Below are positions 53,166 through 62,368 of a stretch of 64,000 nt of DNA, in pieces. A program made the position numbers and the translations under genes. Numbering within the stretch: position 1 is the stretch's first letter; each line of letters begins with the position of its first letter. Location of the stretch: the NCBI RefSeq assembly GCF_001693275.1, contig NZ_CP016477.1:2232001-2296000 (forward strand), given 5' to 3'. The stretch comes from Picosynechococcus sp. PCC 7117 (GTDB lineage: Bacteria > Cyanobacteriota > Cyanobacteriia > Cyanobacteriales > MRBY01). Below the pieces are notes generated by a model, which was not told the origin of the DNA, searched no databases, and saw nothing but the letters and a program-made list of their open reading frames with translations.

Positions 53166-54371
53166 CTAGTGGTTATCTGGTGCAGACATATCAAAGCGAA
53201 TGCCCGCTTTTTTCCAGAGGCTAATGGCATAACGGAGTCGATCCACGGGCGCAATCAAACTCATCCGTACATAACCTTCCCCACCAGCCCCAAAGGCACT
53301 GCCTGGAGTCACAACAACCCCGGTAGTTCGCAACACATAAAGCGCAAAATCCGTGGAATTCATACTCGGCGGACAGGGAACCCAGAGATACATCGTCGCT
53401 TTGGAAGGTTTAATATTCCAGCCAATTTCCCCCAGGGCTTCGATCAGCGCATCACGCCGTTCCCGATAGCGTTCCTGCACCCCTTGGATGTAACTGTCTG
53501 GTAGTCCCAATGCTGCTTCTGCGGCCTTTTGAATCGCCGAGAAAATGCCATAGTCCAAGTTGGTTTTTAGGGTGCGTAGACCTTGGATGATGTCCGCATT
53601 GCCGACGACGAAACCAACGCGCCAACCGGCCATGTTGTAGGTTTTGGAGAGAGTATGAAACTCCACGCCGATCTCGTTCCCTCCAGGAATTTCGAGCAAA
53701 CTGGTGGGCTTGTAACCATCAAAAGAAAGCTCGGCGTAGCACAGGTCATGGACGAGCATCACCTGATACTTGTGCGCCCACTCCACCACTTCTTCAAAGA
53801 AAGACCGAGGCGCAGTAGCAGTGGTGGGGTTGCTGGGGTAGTTGAAATAGAGGATTTTGGCTTTTTTCGCCACTTCTTCCGGGATGGTGCTGAGATCAAT
53901 CACCCAATCCTGTTCCGGCTTGAGGATAATTTCGTGGATCTTCGCGCCAGCAATTAATGGGCCGCGAAAATGAGCCGGGTAAGCGGGACTCGGCACCAAT
54001 ACCGTATCTCCCGGATTCACGTAGGCTAGGGCCAGGTGAGCAAGACCTTCTTTCGATCCCAATAGAGGCAGAGCTTCACTATCGGGATTGAGTTCAACGG
54101 CATAGCGGCGTTTGTACCAAGTGGCGATCGCCTTACGAAAGCTAGCAGTCCCCTCAAAGGGCGGATACCCGTGAAATTGGGCCGTCTCAAAGGCGGCGAT
54201 CGCCGCATCAATGGCTTCTTGTGGGGCGAACCCATCTGGATTACCCATCCCCAAATCAATTAAATCAATACCCTGTTCCCGTGCCCGTGCTTTCAGTTCA
54301 TCTAACCGGGCAAACACATAGGGCGGTAAAGCACTGAGACGATCTGCTCTCGTAATCCAATCTACACTCAT
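53166..54371 (-). CDS. Class I/II aminotransferase (AlaC/DapL-like)
   Basis: PLP-dependent transaminase, 401 residues. Substrate-binding start ALPPYVFARLDELKARARE and DLGMGNPDGFAP, then LGSKEGLAHL, FNYPSNPTTATA, the aspartate in LVHDLCYAEL, and the PLP lysine K243 in LSKTYNMAGWRVGF; C-terminal carboxylate-binding arginine in GGEGYVRMSLI. Closest in memory to AlaC- and LL-diaminopimelate aminotransferase-type enzymes of cyanobacteria; substrate cannot be fixed. A short open frame ends over its start codon (see 54368-54490). Divergent from the ABC exporter gene. Confidence 0.88.
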   Translation of the reverse strand: MSVDWITRADRLSALPPYVFARLDELKARAREQGIDLIDLGMGNPDGFAPQEAIDAAIAAFETAQFHGYPPFEGTASFRKAIATWYKRRYAVELNPDSEALPLLGSKEGLAHLALAYVNPGDTVLVPSPAYPAHFRGPLIAGAKIHEIILKPEQDWVIDLSTIPEEVAKKAKILYFNYPSNPTTATAPRSFFEEVVEWAHKYQVMLVHDLCYAELSFDGYKPTSLLEIPGGNEIGVEFHTLSKTYNMAGWRVGFVVGNADIIQGLRTLKTNLDYGIFSAIQKAAEAALGLPDSYIQGVQERYRERRDALIEALGEIGWNIKPSKATMYLWVPCPPSMNSTDFALYVLRTTGVVVTPGSAFGAGGEGYVRMSLIAPVDRLRYAISLWKKAGIRFDMSAPDNH

Positions 54372-54490
54372 CGAAGCCGGAAAAAATAGATAAAGGTATA
54401 GCCTATCATCATCGCACCGATAGTCCCCAGGATGTATTTTTCCTTAAAGAATTGCCGCCGAATTCGCTTACCATGGGTCTGCTCACCCTT
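54368..54490 (-). CDS. Possible small membrane protein coupled to the aminotransferase
   Basis: A 40-codon open stretch whose TGA overlaps the aminotransferase ATG (ATGA). It encodes a basic part (GKRIRRQFFKEKY) followed by one membrane-like helix (ILGTIGAMMIGYTFIYFFRL). There is no ATG, GTG or TTG at its front, so translation would need ATT or CTG, or the stretch is a decayed gene. Too short to judge by codon use. Confidence 0.25.
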   Translation of the reverse strand, partial: KGEQTHGKRIRRQFFKEKYILGTIGAMMIGYTFIYFFRLR

Positions 54491-54506
54491 TTAAAAACCT
54501 ATTCCC

Positions 54507-56237
54507 TTGAAACGCCGTCCCCGTTCTAGCTATTTCCAGTTATTGCCCTATCTCAAGGCCGAGCGGCTCACCATTGGCCAAGCCCTCATTTGTACCGTCG
54601 GCTTCACCGTCTTTTGGCCGATTTTGGCGATCCTGGCGGGTGACATGGCCAACGACATTGGTGCAGGGAATATCCAGGGCATCGTCAACTTAGCAGGCCA
54701 GGCAGCGATCATCTTTCTCATCCGGGGGGCGGTGCAATACGGCCAAGATACCCTAATGGCCAAGGCCGCCCTAAAAATTGCCCTCCAACTCCGCACCCAG
54801 GTTTATGGCCACCTCCATCGTCTCAGTTTGAATTACTTTGAGGGAGCAAAAACTGGCGATCTCTCCTACCGTCTCACGGAAGATGTAGACCGAGTTGGGG
54901 AAGTAATCAACAAAATTTTCCATCAGTTTGTGCCCAGCATTTTGCAGCTAATCGTGGTGCTGGGCTATATGTTCTATGTCAACTGGCAACTCACCCTGGC
55001 GGCTTTGATCATTGGGCCATTGATGGCGATTTTGATTGGTTCTTTTGGGGAGAAACTCCTGGATTTTTCCCGCCGCAGTCAAACCCGCACCTCCAACCTT
55101 TCCTCTCTATTAACTGAAGTGTTTAATGGGATTCGTCTCGTGCAAGCCTTTGCCGCTGAAGATTATGAGTTGCAACGGTTCACCGAGGAAGCCGAACAAA
55201 ACCGTCGCGCTAAATTCCGCACTGCCCAGATTAAAGCCCTGCAATTTGTGGTGGTGGGTTTCCTGGAAGCGATGGCGGTGATTTTTCTGTTTTTCTTGGG
55301 GGGCTGGCAAATTGCCCAGGAAAATTTAACGGCGGCAGAGTTCGTCAGCTATGTGGCCGCAGTGGCCTTGCTGATTGACCCGATCCAAATTACCACCAGC
55401 AATTTCAACGAGTTTAAGGAAGGGGAAGCCTCCGTTGATCGGGTATTTGAACTGATGGCCGTGCAGCCAACGGTTTTAGAAGCAGCCGATGCCCAGACAT
55501 TGCCCGCTGTGACGGGAAAAGTAGACTATCAGAATGTTTCCTTTGCCTACGAAGCAGATAAACCCGTCTTAAAAAATATCAATTTGACAGTGCAACCGGG
55601 AGAAATGATCGCCTTAGTGGGATCGTCGGGGGCGGGCAAAACGACGTTGGTCAATTTACTGCCTCGTTTTTATAATCCGGTGGCCGGAAAAATTTTTATT
55701 GATGGCATTGATACCAGCACCGTCACCCTCAAAAGTTTGCGCCAGCAAATCGGCATTGTTCCCCAGGAAACGGTACTTTTTTCCGGAACGATCGCCCAAA
55801 ATATTGCTTTCGGTCAAACGGAATTTAGCTTGGAACAGGTAGAGGCGGCGGCAAAAATTGCCAATGCCCACCAATTTATCTCGGAATTCTCCCAGGGTTA
55901 CCACACCTATGTGGGGGAACGGGGTGTTAATCTCTCTGGTGGTCAACGGCAACGGGTGGCGATCGCCAGAGCTGTTTTACTCAATCCCCGCATTTTAATT
56001 TTGGATGAGGCCACCTCTGCCCTCGATGCCGAATCCGAAGCTCTGGTGCAGGAAGCCTTGGAACGGATTATGCAAGACCGCACCGTGTTTGTAATTGCCC
56101 ACCGCCTCGCCACTGTCCGCAGCAGCGATCGCATTATCGTTTTAGACCAAGGGGAAATTGTCGAGTCGGGCACCCACGAGGAGTTGCTCGCCCACCAAGG
56201 TCGCTATGCTCAATTCCATGCCCAGCAGTTTGCCTAA
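54507..56237 (+). CDS. ABC exporter, fused membrane and ATPase domains (MsbA-like)
   Basis: Half-transporter of 576 residues that works as a dimer to export lipid, drug or peptide. Six-helix membrane domain about 20-310, then the ATPase: Walker A GSSGAGKTT near 372, Q-loop IGIVPQETVLFSG, signature LSGGQRQRVAIARA, Walker B ILILDEATSALD, and switch His in VIAHRL. All catalytic parts are intact. It opens with TTG at 54507 (KRRPRSSYFQLLPYL); no in-frame ATG lies close enough upstream. The stop overlaps that of the next, convergent gene in CTAA. Confidence 0.92.
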   Translation: MKRRPRSSYFQLLPYLKAERLTIGQALICTVGFTVFWPILAILAGDMANDIGAGNIQGIVNLAGQAAIIFLIRGAVQYGQDTLMAKAALKIALQLRTQVYGHLHRLSLNYFEGAKTGDLSYRLTEDVDRVGEVINKIFHQFVPSILQLIVVLGYMFYVNWQLTLAALIIGPLMAILIGSFGEKLLDFSRRSQTRTSNLSSLLTEVFNGIRLVQAFAAEDYELQRFTEEAEQNRRAKFRTAQIKALQFVVVGFLEAMAVIFLFFLGGWQIAQENLTAAEFVSYVAAVALLIDPIQITTSNFNEFKEGEASVDRVFELMAVQPTVLEAADAQTLPAVTGKVDYQNVSFAYEADKPVLKNINLTVQPGEMIALVGSSGAGKTTLVNLLPRFYNPVAGKIFIDGIDTSTVTLKSLRQQIGIVPQETVLFSGTIAQNIAFGQTEFSLEQVEAAAKIANAHQFISEFSQGYHTYVGERGVNLSGGQRQRVAIARAVLLNPRILILDEATSALDAESEALVQEALERIMQDRTVFVIAHRLATVRSSDRIIVLDQGEIVESGTHEELLAHQGRYAQFHAQQFA

Positions 56238-57235
56238 AGGGTGAGGGCAATTTTGCCGGTGCTGGAACCCTTCTCAATTAGGGTGTGGACTTTTGCCGCT
56301 TCAGCCAGAGGAAACGTTTGGCCTAGGTGAAGATTGAGTTTCCCGGCCTCAAACCATTGGGTACATTGCCGCAGAATATCGGCCTGGTGCATTTGTCCGG
56401 CCACATCCCCAGTAAGCATGGGCGTTAGCATCAGTTCTAGGCTAATCCGTAAATTTTTTAAGCGTGCTTGTTTGAGATTGCCAAGCTGAAAATCTGGTTC
56501 AAGGATCGTCACCAAATCCCCGTAGGTTTTCACAGCGGGCACCGTTTCCCAAAAGACTTGACCGCCGACAGTATCAAAGGCCACATCAACCCCAGCCCCA
56601 TCGGTTAACTTGTGTATCGTTTCGGCCACATCCACGTCGCGGTACAAAATTGCTTCATCGGCCCCATATTGCCGGGCCAACCTCGCTTTGTCGGGGGTAC
56701 TCACTGTGGTAAAGACCGTTGCGCCCCACAGTTTTGCCAGTTGAATTGCCACATGGCCCACGCCACCCGCCCCGCCATGGATCAGTACTGTCTGGCCAGA
56801 CTGCAACCGGGCGCGATCGCCGAAAGCTTCCCAGGCCGTGATCAAGACGAGGGGAGCTGCTGCCGCCGCCGCAAAGGATAAATTTTCTGGTTTTTTCGCA
56901 ATGAATCGGGCATCGACCACCGCATATTCGGCGTAATTTCCGGTGCCTGCTTTCCCCAATCCGCCGTCGCAGAAATAGACAGCATCACCCACGGCAAAAT
57001 TTTCGACATCACGGCCCGCCGCCTCAATTATCCCGGCCCCGTCACAACCGAGAATTGCCGGGAGGGGATCATCGTAAAACGTGCCTCGACTACGGACTTT
57101 TGTATCAATGGGATTCACCCCCGCCGCCTGGAGTTTTACAAGGACTTGCGTGGGGGTTGTGATCTGCGGTTGCGGCACCTCAATAAGCTGAAGAACATCG
57201 GGGCGCCCCGCTGCGGTCATGGCGATCGCCTTCAT
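56234..57235 (-). CDS. Zinc-free quinone oxidoreductase-type dehydrogenase (MDR family)
   Basis: 333-residue NADPH-dependent medium-chain reductase. Begins MKAIAMTAAGRPDVLQLIEV, with AAGVNPIDTKVRSRG and LGCDGAGIIEAAG; the cofactor motif is LIHGGAGGVGHVAIQLAKLWG with the AxxGGxGxxG pattern near residue 150. Structural zinc cysteines are absent. Substrate probably a quinone, enone or aldehyde; not assignable further. Tail-to-tail with the exporter gene, sharing four bases. Confidence 0.88.
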   Translation of the reverse strand: MKAIAMTAAGRPDVLQLIEVPQPQITTPTQVLVKLQAAGVNPIDTKVRSRGTFYDDPLPAILGCDGAGIIEAAGRDVENFAVGDAVYFCDGGLGKAGTGNYAEYAVVDARFIAKKPENLSFAAAAAAPLVLITAWEAFGDRARLQSGQTVLIHGGAGGVGHVAIQLAKLWGATVFTTVSTPDKARLARQYGADEAILYRDVDVAETIHKLTDGAGVDVAFDTVGGQVFWETVPAVKTYGDLVTILEPDFQLGNLKQARLKNLRISLELMLTPMLTGDVAGQMHQADILRQCTQWFEAGKLNLHLGQTFPLAEAAKVHTLIEKGSSTGKIALTL

Positions 57236-57269
57236 TGCGGATTTTTAAAAACTAAACTGCGATTTCAAT

Positions 57270-57446
57270 CTAAATCAGATCATAACGGTGACAAACCATC
57301 GCAAACACCGCCGCCATCAGGGTAATCCCCAAGGCGATCGCCGGATGTTGCCCCTGGCCCACCGCAAAGGAAGTGGCCACCCCAGCCCCTAAACCAGCTA
57401 CAAGGCCAGCTTGGATATAGTCTTTTTTAGTATTGCCGTTATACAT
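57270..57446 (-). CDS. Small two-helix membrane protein
   Basis: 58 residues: MYNGNTKKDYIQAG then two hydrophobic Gly/Ala-rich stretches, LVAGLGAGVATSFAVG and AIALGITLMAAVFAMV, with a short Gly/Gln/His turn, ending CHRYDLI. Unknown family. Begins with ATG and stays open over a region with one HIP1 site; the amino-acid makeup is that of a real membrane protein. Same strand as the quinone reductase, 34 bases upstream of its start, so the two may be co-transcribed. Confidence 0.6.
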   Translation of the reverse strand: MYNGNTKKDYIQAGLVAGLGAGVATSFAVGQGQHPAIALGITLMAAVFAMVCHRYDLI

Positions 57447-57651
57447 AGGAATTAATCTTGAAATGGACGAATTAAAGCGTTTTAAAAGGATTTTCCAACG
57501 GGAATTTCGCCCTTCAAATTAACACCCGAACTTTGCGGCCTCAGCGACCACGCAATTAAGGTTTAGATTTAGCGACATTTCTTAATAAGCGCGGCGATCC
57601 TTTAAAATATGTAGCGAAAGAAACCTTAAAATAATTGTTAAAATCCCCCCT

Positions 57652-57972
57652 ATGACCACCTCCTATAAAGTAGAGATTAAACATCGCGGCAACACTTACA
57701 CCATCGACGTTCCAGAAGATCAAACAATCCTCGATGTTGCCCATGCCAACAATATTGATCTCCCCACCTCCTGTGGTGCTGGGGTCTGTACGACCTGTGC
57801 GGCACTGATTACCGAAGGCAGCGTCAGTCGTGAAGAGGGGATCGGGCTTTCTCCTGAGCTACAAGACGAAGGCTATGCCCTGCTCTGCGTTGCTTACCCC
57901 CGTTCTGACGTCAAGCTAGAATCAGATAAGGAAGAAATGGTCTACGATCGCCAATTTGGTAAGAGCGCCTAA
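57652..57972 (+). CDS. Plant-type [2Fe-2S] ferredoxin
   Basis: 106-residue electron carrier. Ligand motif CGAGVCTTCAAL at 40-51 and a fourth cysteine in YALLCVAYPRSD give the complete cluster site. A C-terminal extension of about ten residues (MVYDRQFGKSA) distinguishes it from the main photosynthetic PetF. It has the acidic patches (VPEDQT, ESDKEEM) needed for docking. Monocistronic: own leader and a strong terminator behind. Distinct from the basic ferredoxin at 9329-9625. Confidence 0.93.
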   Translation: MTTSYKVEIKHRGNTYTIDVPEDQTILDVAHANNIDLPTSCGAGVCTTCAALITEGSVSREEGIGLSPELQDEGYALLCVAYPRSDVKLESDKEEMVYDRQFGKSA

Positions 57973-58002
57973 GTTCTTTCTCCACTTCAACCCATCCAAT
58001 TC

Positions 58003-58026
58003 GGGGAGTGATTCCCCATTTTTTTT
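58003..58026 (+). terminator. Terminator of the ferredoxin gene
   Basis: GGGGA (58003-58007) pairs with TCCCC (58013-58017), five-base loop, followed by ATTTTTTTT. It stands 30 bases past the stop codon and just before the next ATG. Confidence 0.8.
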
Positions 58027-58039
58027 AGCTGAGATCCGT

Positions 58040-58576
58040 ATGGTTACTGTGAAACCGCTGCCTCACAAACAGTTCAAGTATGTATTGTCCCGTTGGCGTC
58101 GTTGGATCCGGTATTGGTACCTCAAAGTGTTACGGCAAGAAGGCACACCAGAGGCGATCGCCAGGGGTTGGGCTTGCGGGGCATTTGCCGGGAGTTTTCC
58201 GCTTTTCGGTCTCCAGACAATCATTGGTCTACTCTTGGCCACGGTTTTTAATGGCAACAAACTGACGGCGGCGGCGGGTACCTGGGTGAGTAATCCCCTG
58301 ACCTATGTGCCCATTTTTTACTTCAACTTCCAGGTGGGAGAAGTGCTGCTCCAACAGCCGATCACCTTTGATGAAGCCCAGCTAGAATCCTGGTCTGACT
58401 TGAGTCTGGCGGGGATGAATTTTATCAGCACCCTATTTATCGGCTGTACGGTGGTTGGTGTGGGTTTGGCGGTGGCGGTCTATTTTCTCTCCCTCTGGCT
58501 AATATATCGTTGGCGATCGCTCCGGGCGACCCGGCAGTTCCAGCGGCGACAACCACCCCATGACCATCATCGATAG
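58040..58576 (+). CDS. DUF2062 membrane protein
   Basis: 178 residues. Typical DUF2062: basic N-terminus with RRWIRYWYLKVLRQEGTPE, then ARGWACGAFAGSFPLFGLQT with the conserved Gly/Phe pattern, GTWVSNPLTYVPIFYFNF, and two final helices. Function in bacteria is unknown; some members are linked to envelope polysaccharide loci. The open frame begins at 57956 inside the ferredoxin gene, but the ATG at 58040 is after its terminator and starts the family sequence (MVTVKPLPH). Confidence 0.88.
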   Translation: MVTVKPLPHKQFKYVLSRWRRWIRYWYLKVLRQEGTPEAIARGWACGAFAGSFPLFGLQTIIGLLLATVFNGNKLTAAAGTWVSNPLTYVPIFYFNFQVGEVLLQQPITFDEAQLESWSDLSLAGMNFISTLFIGCTVVGVGLAVAVYFLSLWLIYRWRSLRATRQFQRRQPPHDHHR

Positions 58577-58669
58577 AAAATTACTCAATCAACATCTCAA
58601 GGATTTTCCTGGGGCCTTGTTCCCCGACAAGCGATTCCTCAAGCCAACATTTCTTTTCTTTCCAAGCCC

Positions 58670-59815
58670 ATGGCATTCCTGAACTTTGCAAAACCCGGTT
58701 ATCCCCTCGTCCTGGCGGCCTTTAAGGACAATCCAGAACAGGGACACCGTCAACTCATTAACGCCCTCCATTGGTTGGAGCGATCGCCGGATTTGCTTTG
58801 GAGTCGCCTGGCAAAGGAGCAGATGGTCGCGGAATTTTGCGTCCAAGATCCGCGCTTAAGCCAGACCCTCTGGGGCCTCGATTTTCCGAATCCGGTGGGA
58901 CTTTCGGCGGGCTGTGATAAAGATGCAATGGCGGCAGGGATGTGGTCGCGCTTTGGTTTCGGGTTTGCGGAAATGGGTGCAGTGACGCTCCATGCCCAAC
59001 CGGGAAATCCCCTGCCAAGGCTGTTTCGTTTACCCGCTGACCAAGCGGCCCTTAATCGTTTGGGCGCAAATAACCTAGGGGCCGCCGTGATGGCCAAAAC
59101 CCTAGGGGAAAGTTGGCAAATCGAACCCCGCACTATTCCCATCGGCATTAACCTCTGTAAGTCAAAGGTGACGCCCCTTGAGGCCGCGGCCCAGGATTAT
59201 CTGGGGAGCTTTGAGGCATTGCAAGCGGTGGCCGATTACTTTGTGGTGAATGTGAGTTCTCCCAATACCCCAGGCTTGCGATCGCTCCAAGGTGGAGAAC
59301 AAATTCAACCGATCCTTGAAGCACTTCAGCAAGCCAATCACAAACAACAGCCGATTTTTATCAAAATTTCTCCGGATCTCGACTGGGAGGCGATCGCCAA
59401 TATCGTAAAAATTGCCCAGGACTATCAACTTGCTGGGATTATTGCCACCAACACCACCACCAGACGGGACGGCCTCAAGACCCAAATCCTCGAAAAAACT
59501 GGCAATCCCGTCACCGAGGAAGCGGGGGGGATCAGTGGCGCGCCCGTGCGTCAACGTTCCACTGAAGTAATTCGTTTTATCTACGAACAAACCCAAGGCA
59601 GCTTGCCGATTATCGGTGTTGGGGGGATTTTTACCGCTGACCATGCCTGGGAAAAAATTACGGCTGGCGCGAGTTTGTTGCAGCTTTATACGGGCTGGAT
59701 TTACAAAGGCCCTTGGATTATCCCCAATATCCTCCGGGGTCTGCTGGAAAAATTAGAGACCCACAACCTCAATCACATTTCCGAGGCGATTGGGATGGCC
59801 AACAAGCACAACTAG
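58670..59815 (+). CDS. pyrD: Dihydroorotate dehydrogenase (quinone), class 2
   Basis: Fourth step of pyrimidine synthesis: oxidises dihydroorotate to orotate with FMN and passes electrons to quinone. 381 residues, slightly longer than E. coli PyrD. N-terminal quinone-channel helices at about 1-45, then [31 protein letters not shown] with the class 2 catalytic serine, [27 protein letters not shown] and [15 protein letters not shown] for FMN phosphate binding. ATG at 58670 ([12 protein letters not shown]) gives the usual start. The next gene begins 64 bases later. Confidence 0.95.
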   Translation: MAFLNFAKPGYPLVLAAFKDNPEQGHRQLINALHWLERSPDLLWSRLAKEQMVAEFCVQDPRLSQTLWGLDFPNPVGLSAGCDKDAMAAGMWSRFGFGFAEMGAVTLHAQPGNPLPRLFRLPADQAALNRLGANNLGAAVMAKTLGESWQIEPRTIPIGINLCKSKVTPLEAAAQDYLGSFEALQAVADYFVVNVSSPNTPGLRSLQGGEQIQPILEALQQANHKQQPIFIKISPDLDWEAIANIVKIAQDYQLAGIIATNTTTRRDGLKTQILEKTGNPVTEEAGGISGAPVRQRSTEVIRFIYEQTQGSLPIIGVGGIFTADHAWEKITAGASLLQLYTGWIYKGPWIIPNILRGLLEKLETHNLNHISEAIGMANKHN

Positions 59816-59879
59816 CAAATTACTGTTGACTGCCATCTGTCTATGGCAAGATAGGAGTGATTTTTTCGGACATGATTCT

Positions 59880-61142
59880 ATGTTTCGTCGCTCCCAACGT
59901 CGTCATCCGTTCAAGACTTATATTGCGGAACCCTTGGTGAATGCTTTGGCCCCCTGGTGGGGGATCGATTGGTGGCTCATGACAGTCACCGTTGGCCTCA
60001 CGGTCTTGGCTGGTCTGGCGATCCGCAGTGCCCAGCTCAATATTGGTTCGACGGACTGGTGGCAACATTGGGTCACTGGTGGTGTGGGTCTAGGGGTTTG
60101 TTTGGCGATCGCCCGTTCCCGTTACCAAACGATGATTGTCGGCCATTGGTTAGTCTATGGCCTGAGTATTCTGTCCCTGATCGCTGTGTTGTTCATTGGG
60201 GTGAGTGCCAACGGTGCCCAGAGCTGGATTAATGTTGCGGGCTTCCACGTGCAACCCTCGGAATTTGCCAAGGTGAGTTTAATTCTTTCCCTGGCGGCGA
60301 CTCTCCACCAAGATACGGCGGCACGGTTGCCCATGTTACTAAAGGTGTTTATGATTGCGGCGATCCCTGGCAGTCTAATTTTGCTCCAGGATCTTGGCAC
60401 CTCGCTAGTTTTCGGGGCGATCACCCTGGGGATGCTCTACTGGGCCAATGCCAATTTTGGCTGGATTCTCCTGATTATCTCGCCCATTGTGTCGGCTATT
60501 TTGTTTGGGGTTGCTTTTCCCGTCTGGCTGATTTGGTTTGGCTTAATGGGCCTGACGGCTTGGTTAACCCTCCCTTGGCGCTGGCTCGGCACCGTTGGGG
60601 CAATGGCGGGCAATGCGATCGCCGGGGTCGGGGCTGGCATCCTCTGGAATATGCTCCAACCCTACCAAAAAGACCGTCTCACCCTTTTCCTCAATCCAGA
60701 GCAGGATGCCCTTGGGGGCGGCTATCACCTCATCCAATCGCGCATTGCCATTGGCTCTGGTCAACTATGGGGCACGGGTCTTTACCATGGCTCCCAAACC
60801 CAGCTTAACTACGTCCCGGAACAACACACGGACTTTATTTTTTCGGTGGTTGGCGAAGAATTAGGCTTTATGGGGGCGATCGCCGTGATGTTTTTATTTT
60901 GGCTGTTGTGCCTACGCCTGATCCGCATTGCCTGCAAAACCGAGGATAATTTCGGTTCCCTGATCGCTGTCGGGGTGCTGTCGATGGTGTTGTTCCAGGT
61001 CTTGATTAATGTCGGTATGACCATTGGCATTGCGCCCATTACCGGGATTCCCCTCCCCTGGCTGAGCTATGGTCGATCCTCTCTCCTCACCAATTTCATC
61101 GCCATTGGCCTGGTGCAGTCCGTCGCCAACCGTACCCCCTAG
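59880..61142 (+). CDS. rodA: SEDS-family peptidoglycan glycosyltransferase RodA
   Basis: Polytopic enzyme that polymerises lipid II during cell elongation, 420 residues. The SEDS signature is at the C-terminus: GIAPITGIPLPWLSYGRSSLLTN; other marks are NGAQSWINVAGFHVQPSEFAK, ILLQDLGTS, YHLIQSRIAIGSG and FIFSVVGEELGFMG. These fit RodA more than FtsW, and the length is close to other cyanobacterial RodA proteins. ATG at 59880 (MFRRSQRR) is used; the frame runs back into pyrD only by chance. Its stop overlaps the next, convergent gene in CTAG. Confidence 0.9.
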   Translation: MFRRSQRRHPFKTYIAEPLVNALAPWWGIDWWLMTVTVGLTVLAGLAIRSAQLNIGSTDWWQHWVTGGVGLGVCLAIARSRYQTMIVGHWLVYGLSILSLIAVLFIGVSANGAQSWINVAGFHVQPSEFAKVSLILSLAATLHQDTAARLPMLLKVFMIAAIPGSLILLQDLGTSLVFGAITLGMLYWANANFGWILLIISPIVSAILFGVAFPVWLIWFGLMGLTAWLTLPWRWLGTVGAMAGNAIAGVGAGILWNMLQPYQKDRLTLFLNPEQDALGGGYHLIQSRIAIGSGQLWGTGLYHGSQTQLNYVPEQHTDFIFSVVGEELGFMGAIAVMFLFWLLCLRLIRIACKTEDNFGSLIAVGVLSMVLFQVLINVGMTIGIAPITGIPLPWLSYGRSSLLTNFIAIGLVQSVANRTP

Positions 61143-62368
61143 AGATCCCTGAAGGCATCTAGTACCGCTTCGAGGGCGATCGCCGCATGGGTGAAATGGG
61201 TGCCCCCCTGGCAAAAGACAACATAGGGCTCCCGCAGTGGCCCATCCGCCGATAACTCCGAGGTACTGCCATCAATAAATGTTCCCCCAGCCATTACTAA
61301 ATCACTAGCATAACCCGGCATTGGTGCTGGCACCGGATCGAGGTAAGAACCGATGGGTGAAAATTTTTGCCAAGCCCGACAAAAGACCAACAATTTCTCC
61401 GGAGAACCCAACCGAATCGCCTGAATTACATCCTGGCGTTTTTCTAGGGGGTGGGGCTGCACCTCATAGCCCAGATCAGCAAACACCGTGGCCACCAAAT
61501 GAGTGCATTTCACAGCCTCAGCTACCATCTGGGGCGCAAGAAATAATCCCTGATATAACAGCCGATTTTGATCATAGGTTGCCCCCCCGTGACTCCCAAT
61601 GCCCGGTGCAGTAAGCCGACAGGCCGCTTTTTCAACCAGATCTGCTTTACCCGCTAAATAACCGCCGCCCGTGACAATGGTGCCCCCCGGATTTTTGATG
61701 AGTGATCCCGCCATGAGATCCGCACCCACAGCGGTGGGTTCCTGGGTTTCGATAAACTCTCCATAGCAATTGTCCACAAAGCAAACGGTGTCCGGATTTT
61801 GGGCTTTGACAATTTCAACAATGCACTGAATCTCGGCCGTAGAAAGACTTTTGCGCCAGGAATAACCACAGGAACGTTGAATCAATACCAGCCGTGTTTT
61901 TGGCTTTACTGCCGTTTTGAGGGTTTCCCAATCGATTTCTCCCGTGAGAGTGAGTTCTAACTGCCGATAACCAATGCCAAATTCTGCCAGGGAACCTTGA
62001 CCTTCTTCCCGCAAACCAATCACTTCCTCAAGGGTGTCGTAGGGGGCCCCTGCTACGGCGAGCATTTCATCCCCTGGGCGCAATACCCCATACAAAGCGG
62101 CGGCGATCGCATGGGTTCCCGAAACCAACTGCACCCGCACCAGAGCCGCTTCTGCCCCCATCACCTCGGCGTAAACCTGATCGAGGGTATCCCGCCCCAG
62201 ATCCCCGTGGCCGTAACCGCTGACACTGCTGAAATGGTGGACGCCCACCCGATAATTTTGAAAAGCTCCCAAAACTCTGCGGAGATTGGTTTGGGTTTGT
62301 TTGTCAATGGCTTGGAAGGTAGGGGTCAGGGCGGCGATCGCCCGGCGAACAATCTCAGCAGAATTCAT
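61139..62368 (-). CDS. Methionine gamma-lyase family PLP enzyme (aluminium-resistance protein family)
   Basis: 409-residue fold-type I PLP protein of the family named for aluminium resistance and annotated as methionine gamma-lyase-like. Visible: HHFSSVSGYGHGDLGRDTLD, LVSGTHAIAAALYGVL, VCFVDNCYGEFIE with the cofactor aspartate, MAGSLIKNPGGTIVTGGGY with the PLP lysine, and GIGSHGGATYDQNRLLYQG. It should be active, with a C-S or similar lyase chemistry; true substrate in cyanobacteria is not established. Tail-to-tail with rodA. Confidence 0.88.
   Translation of the reverse strand: MNSAEIVRRAIAALTPTFQAIDKQTQTNLRRVLGAFQNYRVGVHHFSSVSGYGHGDLGRDTLDQVYAEVMGAEAALVRVQLVSGTHAIAAALYGVLRPGDEMLAVAGAPYDTLEEVIGLREEGQGSLAEFGIGYRQLELTLTGEIDWETLKTAVKPKTRLVLIQRSCGYSWRKSLSTAEIQCIVEIVKAQNPDTVCFVDNCYGEFIETQEPTAVGADLMAGSLIKNPGGTIVTGGGYLAGKADLVEKAACRLTAPGIGSHGGATYDQNRLLYQGLFLAPQMVAEAVKCTHLVATVFADLGYEVQPHPLEKRQDVIQAIRLGSPEKLLVFCRAWQKFSPIGSYLDPVPAPMPGYASDLVMAGGTFIDGSTSELSADGPLREPYVVFCQGGTHFTHAAIALEAVLDAFRDL

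Noticed and set aside
52979-53224. 81-codon plus-strand frame between the Get3d and aminotransferase genes
   Set aside because: Begins hydrophobic but runs through the aminotransferase terminator into its 3' end and has no ribosome site; likely chance.
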